A stretch of DNA of 6,010 nt, from positions 1 through 6,010 of the forward strand of contig JAXHUA010000076.1 of assembly GCA_034189695.1 (NCBI GenBank), in the 5' to 3' direction. The translations under genes and the position numbers were made by a program. Each line of letters begins with the position of its first letter. Positions within the stretch are counted from its first letter, which is position 1. This DNA comes from JAXHUA01 sp034189695 (GTDB lineage: Bacteria > Chloroflexota > Dehalococcoidia > E44-bin15). A model generated the notes under the pieces. That model worked only from the letters and a program-made list of their open reading frames with translations. It did no database searches and had not been told where the DNA came from. Shown here in pieces: positions 1 to 4,806 of this stretch.

Positions 1-60
1 GTCAACTGGAAACACTATGGGCCATGGCTGAGCATGCCCAAGGAAAGGAGGCTTCGGTAA
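1..60 (+). CDS. Possible 3' end of a plus-strand gene (partial)
   Basis: Frame 1 is open from the window edge and ends in TAA at 58-60, giving 19 residues that include NWKHYGPWLSMPKE. Third codon positions are G or C in 14 of 19 codons, as expected for a GC-rich genome. The competing plus frame 3 (open to a TAA at 93-95) is only about half G/C at third positions, so frame 1 is preferred. A hairpin begins right at the stop, which suits a gene end. No family is recognisable from so short a tail. If real, it converges on the minus-strand gene at 175-417. Confidence 0.35.
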   Translation, partial: VNWKHYGPWLSMPKERRLR

Positions 61-96
61 CCTCATTTATGAGGCAACCAACCACCGTTCGGTAAC
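53..96. repeat. Pair of 9-bp direct repeats, TTCGGTAAC
   Basis: TTCGGTAAC occurs at 53-61 and again at 88-96, bracketing the hairpin at 61-74. Each copy contains a TAA that ends a different plus-strand frame. The pair may be chance or the trace of a small duplication or binding-site pair. The rest of 61-174 shows only a weak GGCCT/AGGCC stem (119-123 with 134-138) and no gene. Confidence 0.4.
56..79. terminator. Near-palindromic hairpin between convergent genes
   Basis: CCTCAT-TT-ATGAGG (61-74) is a perfect inverted repeat. Two mismatched positions on each side separate it from a flanking GGT (56-58) / ACC (77-79) pairing. It starts at the stop codon of the possible plus-strand gene. There is no clear T-run on either side, so it is a weak terminator candidate; a protein-binding operator is the alternative reading. 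Confidence 0.35.
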
Positions 97-174
97 ACTT
101 TCTATTGACGCAACACGTGGCCTTAGGGGCTATAGGCCGGCACTCTCACCATTGCAGGTCAGCGCCGCACACCC

Positions 175-417
175 TCACTCCGTCTCAGACATCTTCTTCA
201 TCAAACGTTCGTAGACGTCGTCGCCCACACACTCCCTGGCGTACTTGCACCACCTGATGCACGACTCCAGGTCATTGAATATGGTGTGCCCGCACTTCGG
301 ACAGTCAACGCGCATGTCGGTGCTGAATATCTCGACTTCCTCACCGCACTCGGGGCACGTCTTGGTCTCCAACGTCGGCGTCCGTATGTTGGCCGCTCCC
401 GGGCACTTGTCAAACAT
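175..417 (-). CDS. Small eight-cysteine zinc-ribbon protein
   Basis: This 80-residue protein has CPECG at 21-25 and CPKCG at 39-43, a C-x2-C-x14-C-x2-C zinc ribbon. It also has C53-x3-C57-x5-C63 (CIRWCKYAREC) and a lone C5 in the N-terminal KCPGA. The C53/C57/C63/C5 set could form a second metal or cluster site (inference). From memory, a similar block (CxNCG, VEFF, RRCxxCG, WCxYAExC) occurs in anaerobes, often joined to an HD phosphohydrolase domain; here it stands alone. There is no signal peptide or membrane segment, so it is probably cytoplasmic. The start is firm: AGGAGT (426-431) lies 8 bases upstream of ATG, and an in-frame TAG lies a short way upstream of that site. It is separated from the NapH-like gene by 138 bases holding its own probable promoter. 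The ribbon spacing is too short for rubredoxin. Function unknown; an electron-transfer or metal-sensing role is speculation. Confidence 0.88.
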   Translation of the reverse strand: MFDKCPGAANIRTPTLETKTCPECGEEVEIFSTDMRVDCPKCGHTIFNDLESCIRWCKYARECVGDDVYERLMKKMSETE

Positions 418-510
418 GTTTCCACTCCTGCGCGTGCTCGCCTAGCAGCCGGTCGACACTCAACAGCCCCACACCACCCCGGCCGACCTTCGAGCCACGT
501 CCAAAAGCCA

Positions 511-540
511 TCAGGCATGTTGATAATACACCTTGCCTGA
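511..540. repeat. Inverted repeat around the -10 element
   Basis: TCAGGCA (511-517) and TGCCTGA (534-540) are perfect 7-base inverted arms with 16 bases between them, and the AT-rich -10 candidate sits in the middle. The predicted transcription start (about 516) falls in one arm, so the pair would not form a hairpin in the RNA. A DNA operator that blocks or tunes the promoter is the more likely reading, if it is functional. Confidence 0.4.
523..528 (-). promoter_or_regulatory. -10 element candidate for the zinc-ribbon gene
   Basis: On the minus strand 528 to 523 reads TATTAT, a 5 of 6 match to TATAAT, preceded directly by TG. Transcription would start near 516 and leave a leader of about 98 bases before ATG 417. 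No TTGACA-like -35 is visible at the usual distance. That is typical of promoters that rely on an activator bound at -41.5, which is where the CRP/FNR-type palindrome lies. Confidence 0.5.
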
Positions 541-549
541 GCCACGCGC

Positions 550-565
550 TGTGACTCAGGTCACA
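550..565. promoter_or_regulatory. CRP/FNR-family binding site
   Basis: TGTGACTCAGGTCACA is a perfect match to TGTGA-N6-TCACA, the consensus of CRP and of related regulators such as HcpR; FNR prefers TTGAT-N4-ATCAA. The centre is at 557.5, about 41.5 bases upstream of the start predicted from the -10 element, the usual place for a class II activator. It overlaps the TGA (556-558) of the NapH-like gene, so its likely target is the zinc-ribbon gene downstream. Which regulator binds cannot be told. Confidence 0.6.
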
Positions 566-1362
566 CCGGCCCCGGCTTCAGGGCTCCCGTGGGACTGCCG
601 CCGCAGAAGCCGGATGGCATCAGCAGGGCAGACCTCCCGGCATCTATTGCACATGTAGCACTCCTGCTTCCGCGCTTTGCCTGTCGCCTCCCCCGTCGGA
701 CACGCCTCCTCGCAATCGCCGCACTCGATGCAGTCCTCGTTCCGCCTCAGCTTGAACAGGCCCACCATAGAGACCAGGCTGAGCAGGGCCCCATAGGGAC
801 ACAGGAAGCGGCAGAAGGGCCGGTAGATGAAGAGCCCCACGGTGACCAGTGCCAGGAAGGCGTAGAAGAACGCCGAGGTGACGTTCAACTGGAAGAAGTC
901 GCCGACACCCACGTAGCGGAGCAGCGGCACCGACAACGTCACCGCGAGGACTACCAGCGTCACCAGAAACGCGAGGCGGAAGAGCACTGGCCCCCATTTG
1001 CTGGTGATGCGCAGCTTCGGCGCAGGTATGCGGTAGACCAGCTCCTGCACCGCCCCGATGGGACACACGTAGCCACAGAAGTGCCTGCCGAACAGGAATG
1101 CCAACACCAGGAACAGCATCATCACCGCCCCGGCGAGTGGCGGCGGCACTCCCGCCTGCTGCGGGCTTCCCACGAGCATCATCTGCCACTGCCACGGCAG
1201 CATCGGCGAGAAGACGAGGAAGCCGAAGAGCGTAGAAACCGCGAGCAAGGGGTAGCCGATCTTCATGTTGAACCTGCCGGTCCGGAACAGCACGACAAGC
1301 GCGACAGATGCCACCACCGCGTAGGCCATCCCTGCGACCTTGGGTATGCTCTCAATGACCAT
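556..1362 (-). CDS. NapH-like 4Fe-4S membrane protein
   Basis: This 268-residue protein has the NapH/NosR/CcoG-type layout. Hydrophobic segments lie near 9-27, 37-56, 76-95, 126-148 and 160-180. Two C-x3-C-P motifs sit at membrane edges (C96/C100 in FCGYVCP and C184/C188 in FCRFLCP). The C-terminal domain has two ferredoxin cluster motifs, C211-x2-C214-x2-C217-x3-C221-P and C235-x2-C238-x2-C241-x3-C245-P. Members of the family pass electrons between quinol and soluble or periplasmic partners, with the clusters on the cytoplasmic face; length matches NapH. No nap or nos genes are present, so a nitrate reductase role is not supported and no symbol is given. It lies 127 bases downstream of the flavodiiron gene. 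ATG 1362 has a poor Shine-Dalgarno site, and an in-frame TGA lies six bases upstream. The next in-frame ATG is at 1329. Confidence 0.9.
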   Translation of the reverse strand: MVIESIPKVAGMAYAVVASVALVVLFRTGRFNMKIGYPLLAVSTLFGFLVFSPMLPWQWQMMLVGSPQQAGVPPPLAGAVMMLFLVLAFLFGRHFCGYVCPIGAVQELVYRIPAPKLRITSKWGPVLFRLAFLVTLVVLAVTLSVPLLRYVGVGDFFQLNVTSAFFYAFLALVTVGLFIYRPFCRFLCPYGALLSLVSMVGLFKLRRNEDCIECGDCEEACPTGEATGKARKQECYMCNRCREVCPADAIRLLRRQSHGSPEAGAGVT

Positions 1363-1445
1363 GCTTCATGTCACTCGCGCGGGCCTGCGGCGGCAAGGCA
1401 ACCCCCCAATCAACCTGTTCACTCCCATCACTGGGCGCATTGCAG

Positions 1446-1474
1446 CCGGAAGGAAGGCGCCGCTTCCCTTCCGG
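1446..1474 (-). terminator. Strong hairpin after the flavodiiron gene
   Basis: CCGGAAGG (1446-1453) pairs perfectly with CCTTCCGG (1467-1474). Beyond a bulged C at 1466, AAG (1454-1456) pairs with CTT (1463-1465), leaving a 6-base loop. It begins 15 bases past the flavodiiron stop codon. No U-tract follows on the minus strand, so it may be a partial terminator, a processing site or an mRNA-stabilising structure that sets different levels for the two genes. Confidence 0.5.
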
Positions 1475-1489
1475 GGCGCGTGTCAGACA

Positions 1490-2686
1490 TCACGCCGTCT
1501 CCTTCACCCGCCGCGCAACGGTGCGTCCCAGGTCGTATGCCTTGTCCAGGTCGTCATCCCCCGGCGGCCCGTGAATCTCAAGCACGCCAGCTATCTCGAA
1601 TCCCGCTGGCTCGAGCTGCCCCTGCACCTGCGAGCCAGCCCCACCTCCCCAACCGTACGAGCCGAAGTAGGCCGCCAGCTTCACCCGGGGCCGCAGCGCC
1701 TTCACCAGGGTCAGCGCATAGATGGCCTGCGGGTGAGGCCCTCCCAGCACTGTCGGACTGCCGACTACGACCGCGCTGGCGTCCACCAGGTCGGCCGCTA
1801 TGTGCGACACGTCCGCCGCCGTGAGGTCGTAGGGAACGGCCTCTACGCCTTCGGCCGAGATGGCCGACGTCACCGCATGTGCCAGCTTCGCCGTGCTGCC
1901 CCACATGGACACGTACACTATCACCGCCTTCCGCTCCAGCGGCCCGCGGGCCCATTTCTCATAGGCGTCGACTATGCGGGCCGGGTTGCGGTAGACCGGC
2001 CCGTGGCTGGGGGCTATCACCCTGGCGTCCAGCGCCTTCGCCTTGTCCAGCCCGGCGGCCACCATCCTCCCGAAGGGCATCATGATCTCGGCGTAGTACC
2101 TCTTCGCCTCCGGCAGCAGTATGTCGCCCACTTCGTCGTCGAACAGCCTGTCGGTCGCCAGGTGCGAACCGAAGAAGTCGCAGGACATCAGCACGCGGTC
2201 CTCGACGGCGAAAGTGAACATCGTCTCCGGCCAGTGGAGCCAGGGAGCCTCGATGAACCGCAGGGTCTTCCCGCCGAGGTCGATGGTGTCGTTATTCTTG
2301 ACCACGTGCCGCTTCTCCTCGGGCACGTGGTGGAATACCCCGGCCATGTCCGCGCCCTTCCTGGTGGCGACGAGCGTGGCATTCCGCGCCACCGCCATTA
2401 CGTGGGGTATGGCCCCGGCGTGGTCCGGCTCGGCGTGGTTCATCACCACGTAGTCGATCCTCTGCGGGTCGGCGACGCTGGCCACACGGTCCATCAGCAT
2501 GCCTCCAAAACCCGGGTTCACCGTGTCCACAAGCGCCGTCTTGTCCTTGCCAACGACGAGATACGAGTTGTACGAGGTACCGTAGGGCAGCGGGATCAGC
2601 GCGTCGAACATGCGGCGCTGCCAGTCCTGCACACCAACCCATCTCACACACGGGGCGATTTCCACTGTCTTCACCGGCTTCTCCAT
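1490..2686 (-). CDS. fprA: A-type flavodiiron protein (O2/NO reductase)
   Basis: This 398-residue protein has the two domains of class A flavodiiron proteins. An N-terminal metallo-beta-lactamase-like domain (to about 245) carries the diiron ligands H84-x-E86-x-D88 (NHAEPDH), H151 (LHWPE), D170 (CDFFGSH) and H228 (APSHGP). A C-terminal flavodoxin domain has FMN-loop motifs at SMWGST (260-265), SPTVLGGPHP (310-319) and GSYGWGGGAG (342-351). All six ligands are present, so it should be active. The family reduces O2 to water or NO to N2O in the cytoplasm, taking electrons from rubredoxin, a reductase or F420H2. No rubredoxin or reductase domain is fused, so a separate donor is needed and none is evident here. 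The open frame reaches GTG 2695, but that codon is part of the GGAGG site, which is spaced 8 bases from ATG 2686; the ATG is therefore chosen. The gene lies 97 bases downstream of the epimerase-like gene. Confidence 0.95.
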   Translation of the reverse strand: MEKPVKTVEIAPCVRWVGVQDWQRRMFDALIPLPYGTSYNSYLVVGKDKTALVDTVNPGFGGMLMDRVASVADPQRIDYVVMNHAEPDHAGAIPHVMAVARNATLVATRKGADMAGVFHHVPEEKRHVVKNNDTIDLGGKTLRFIEAPWLHWPETMFTFAVEDRVLMSCDFFGSHLATDRLFDDEVGDILLPEAKRYYAEIMMPFGRMVAAGLDKAKALDARVIAPSHGPVYRNPARIVDAYEKWARGPLERKAVIVYVSMWGSTAKLAHAVTSAISAEGVEAVPYDLTAADVSHIAADLVDASAVVVGSPTVLGGPHPQAIYALTLVKALRPRVKLAAYFGSYGWGGGAGSQVQGQLEPAGFEIAGVLEIHGPPGDDDLDKAYDLGRTVARRVKETA

Positions 2687-2691
2687 TTCCG

Positions 2692-2699
2692 TCACCTCC
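2692..2699 (-). promoter_or_regulatory. Ribosome binding site deciding the flavodiiron start
   Basis: GGAGGTGA on the minus strand (2699 to 2692) is a near-perfect Shine-Dalgarno sequence. Its GGAGG ends 8 bases before ATG 2686. The in-frame GTG at 2695 lies inside the site and so cannot sensibly be the start. Confidence 0.75.
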
Positions 2700-2700
2700 C

Positions 2701-2729
2701 GCTATCGTCGATAAGCGCCCTGACTTATC
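2701..2729 (-). promoter_or_regulatory. Overlapping dyads in the flavodiiron leader
   Basis: In minus-strand order, GATAAG (2729-2724), CTTATCG (2715-2709) and CGATAGC (2707-2701) are three related arms. The middle arm can pair with the first (6 bases, 8-base loop) or, more weakly, with the third (TATC/GATA with a 3-base loop). The group ends one base before the ribosome binding site. It could be an operator or a translation-control structure. No convincing promoter was found in 2696-2783. Confidence 0.35.
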
Positions 2730-2783
2730 TCTGCACCCTTCGCCACTGCCAGCGCGACGTTCTAAGCCCCTAGCCACAACACC

Positions 2784-3695
2784 CTAGGCTCCCTCGAGCT
2801 TGAAGTACCAGTTGTACGTGCGCCTCATACCCTCGGCGAAGGGCATGTACTCGTAGCCCAGGATTCCCTGGAGAAGCTCGCCGGAGTAAATGAGCTGCTC
2901 CTCGAGCGGGAAGGGCAGCGGTATCCCCCGCCTGTCGATATCGGCGATCGACATCCGCCGCACGTCGAAGCTCCTGCCCGCTATCTCCTCCAGGACCTCG
3001 ATGAGCCGGTCGTACCAGACAAGCTCCTCCGAGGCTACGTTGAACGCGCCATTGAAGACCCGCTCGTTGCCGAGACAGGCCATGCAGATGCTGGCCACAT
3101 CCCACACCGACACCATGGAGAAACGCACCTGCGGAGCAGGAGGCAAGACTATCGGTTCGTTCTCGGCGATGAGGTCGAAGAAGTACGACTCCCGCGGCGC
3201 GTAGTTGTACTTGCCATAGATAAAGGCGGGACGCAGCGAGGTGTGGGCGATGCCCCTCTCCTCACACAGCTCCTTGAGCTTGATCTCGGCGAGCCACTTC
3301 TTGTACGCGTAGTCGCCGTGAGGCCCGGGAAGCGGGCCGGTGAGCTTGGCGGCATCCTCCTTCATCGGGACGTCGGGCGAGTTCTCGTAGACGGTGGCGG
3401 TGCTGATATAGACGTACTGCTCCATCGCGCCGGGAAGGTTGTACAGCAGCAGGTCGATGTCGTCCGGCTCGTAGGCGCAGAAGTCGACGACCGCGTGCCA
3501 GTTCAGGTCGGGCACGAGGCCCCCGATGGAGAAGGCGTCGTGCCGGTCGCACACTATCTCCTCCACGCCCTCCATGTTCAGGGGGGCGTTGCCCCGGTTC
3601 ATGACGTAGATGGCATACCCGTCACGCTGTGACAGCTCCTCAACGAAGACCCTGCCGAGGAAGTAGCTTCCACCAATAATGAGGATGTTGTTCAT
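2784..3695 (-). CDS. NAD(P)-dependent epimerase/dehydratase-type SDR
   Basis: This 303-residue extended short-chain dehydrogenase/reductase has an N-terminal Rossmann nucleotide-binding loop GGSYFLGR (8-15), the GGxxFLG form seen in CSP41-like and UDP-glucose-epimerase-like proteins. NRG at 33-35 follows the second beta strand. The active site is visible as S98 in YISTATVY and Y129-x3-K133 in DYAYKK, followed by LRPAFIYG (154-161). The catalytic set is complete, so an enzyme acting on a nucleotide sugar or similar substrate is likely; the substrate cannot be named. CSP41-type RNA-binding proteins share this fold and are an alternative. ATG 3695 follows a purine-rich AAAGGAGAGG (3705-3714). 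It starts 53 bases after the DUF4037 stop with no terminator between, which suggests one transcript. It ends 97 bases before the flavodiiron ATG. No signal peptide or membrane segment is seen. Confidence 0.9.
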   Translation of the reverse strand: MNNILIIGGSYFLGRVFVEELSQRDGYAIYVMNRGNAPLNMEGVEEIVCDRHDAFSIGGLVPDLNWHAVVDFCAYEPDDIDLLLYNLPGAMEQYVYISTATVYENSPDVPMKEDAAKLTGPLPGPHGDYAYKKWLAEIKLKELCEERGIAHTSLRPAFIYGKYNYAPRESYFFDLIAENEPIVLPPAPQVRFSMVSVWDVASICMACLGNERVFNGAFNVASEELVWYDRLIEVLEEIAGRSFDVRRMSIADIDRRGIPLPFPLEEQLIYSGELLQGILGYEYMPFAEGMRRTYNWYFKLEGA

Positions 3696-3748
3696 GGCGT
3701 TGCGCCTCTCCTTTCCGCGGACTTCGACAGACGGTCACCCGCTCCCGT

Positions 3749-4696
3749 TCAGTCTATCCACACGTCCAGACCGCGTATCTCAGGGTCCTGAATCCTGCTC
3801 TGCACCACCGGGCCGTGGTCGAGGAGGAAGTCGCTGGATGAGTCACTCAGCCCCTCGCGGCGCAGCTCGTCGATAATGAGAGCCGCGGTCTGCTCCATGA
3901 GGCGGCCCTTCTTCTCGTACGGACCCTCCATGAGGTCGGCCTGGTTCGTGGTGACGGTCTCCAGGACAAGGTCATACACCTGCTCCCCCAGCAGCGGCAG
4001 GCCCCTCACCGCGCGGTGCATCCACTTGTAGAACGGCCGGTACTCCCGGTTGAGCAGGAACACCAGCGAAATGATATCGGCGCAGAACCTGGTCTCGGCG
4101 TACTGCGCCGCCAGGTACTCCTCACGCCTGACGCAGCGCAAGAAGTTGTACTGGCCCGATTGGGCGGCGGTCATGCAGCGTGAGGCGATCTTCTTCAGCC
4201 TGACGTCCTCGGGATAGAACCCCTTGAGGCCTTCCCTGAAGGCGGTGAACTCGCCCATCGGGTCGACGAACACTTTCCCGTTGGTGCAGGCCGCCAGGTT
4301 CTCCTCCGGAACCACACGCCACTCACCGTTGTCGGCAGGTACGTGGTCGAAACCGATGAACCTGCGGTAAAACTCGCCTATTTCAAACACGCCGACCCGG
4401 CCCGCCCCCCAAGCGCTAGTCTGCCGGCGGGAAAAGCCCTCGAACTCGGCGGGTAGTCTTTCGAACTCCTCCTGCAAGCTCGCGCCGATAGCCTCGAAGT
4501 CCGGCCTGCTGAGCCACAGGCAGAAGTCGGGCCCCCAGTCGTGGTCCTGCGAGATCTCGTCATCGAAGCCATAGCACTCCGAGCCGTCCCCTACGAGGCC
4601 GGCGGCGATTCTCCCTTTGTGGTCGCCGAACTTCTCCTCGATCATGGGGACGCCGTACTCCAGGAAATAGCGCTCTGAAAGCTCCAGACCTTTCAC
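3749..4696 (-). CDS. DUF4037-type nucleotidyltransferase-like protein
   Basis: This 315-residue protein resembles the DUF4037 family. Near the N-terminus, G38-S39 followed after 11 residues by D51-H-D53 (GDGSECYGF then SQDHDWGPDF) recalls the GS-x9-11-D-x-D metal-binding motif of the nucleotidyltransferase fold. The C-terminal half (about 160-280) looks mostly helical and contains REYRPFYKWMHR at 217-228. The start is GTG 4696, supported by AGGAGG (4704-4709) 7 bases upstream. The family has no well-established function; transfer of a nucleotide to a protein, RNA or small molecule is only an inference from the fold. Some nucleotidyltransferases of this class pair with helical HEPN domains, which is worth testing here. 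It lies 110 bases downstream of the TPR gene and 53 upstream of the epimerase-like gene, so the three are probably co-transcribed. Confidence 0.85.
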   Translation of the reverse strand: MKGLELSERYFLEYGVPMIEEKFGDHKGRIAAGLVGDGSECYGFDDEISQDHDWGPDFCLWLSRPDFEAIGASLQEEFERLPAEFEGFSRRQTSAWGAGRVGVFEIGEFYRRFIGFDHVPADNGEWRVVPEENLAACTNGKVFVDPMGEFTAFREGLKGFYPEDVRLKKIASRCMTAAQSGQYNFLRCVRREEYLAAQYAETRFCADIISLVFLLNREYRPFYKWMHRAVRGLPLLGEQVYDLVLETVTTNQADLMEGPYEKKGRLMEQTAALIIDELRREGLSDSSSDFLLDHGPVVQSRIQDPEIRGLDVWID

Positions 4697-4703
4697 AGTT
4701 CTC

Positions 4704-4709
4704 CCTCCT
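4704..4709 (-). promoter_or_regulatory. Ribosome binding site supporting a GTG start
   Basis: The minus strand reads AAGGAGGGAGAACT before GTG 4696. AGGAGG (4709 to 4704) is 7 bases from the GTG, which makes this unusual start codon credible. The rest of the 110-base gap to the TPR gene shows no clear promoter or terminator. Confidence 0.7.
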
Positions 4710-4806
4710 TATCGCCGGCAGGCGTCGCCCACACAGAAACACGCCCGCTCACGCCAGGTACGGATGCTTCAGGCCACCCCGCCCGGTCATGGCCGGCTAA
4801 GGGCGC

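Noticed and set aside
19..39. GGGC(C)ATG/CATGCCC hairpin
   Set aside because: It falls inside the probable plus-strand reading frame, has a bulge and no U-tract; likely incidental.
105..136. Plus-strand promoter TTGACG with TATAGG
   Set aside because: Spacing of 20 bases is too long, the -10 is a weak match, and it would transcribe only antisense to the zinc-ribbon gene.
175..417. Rubredoxin as the identity of the small cysteine protein
   Set aside because: The gap between the two CPxCG knuckles is only 14 residues, against about 29 in rubredoxin, and three further cysteines follow.
556..1362. Part of a periplasmic nitrate reductase (nap) or nitrous oxide reductase (nos) operon
   Set aside because: No napA, napG, nosZ or related gene is present; only the NapH-type membrane ferredoxin architecture is shared.
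589..1824. Long plus-strand open frame of 411 codons
   Set aside because: It overlaps the NapH-like gene, the hairpin and the flavodiiron gene antisense. Its product is rich in R, P, H and Q and has no domain; it is a shadow of GC-rich codons on the other strand.
1340..2773. Long plus-strand open frame of 477 codons
   Set aside because: It lies antisense to the flavodiiron gene, whose ligands and ribosome site are all clear. The antisense product is H-, R- and V-rich without motifs.
3243..3632. Plus-strand open frame inside the SDR gene
   Set aside because: Antisense shadow; the minus strand carries the full SDR motif set.
4697..4806. Terminator or promoter between the TPR and DUF4037 genes
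   Set aside because: Only short GGCGT/ACGCC and CCGG pairings with long loops were found, and no -10/-35 pair beyond the ribosome site.
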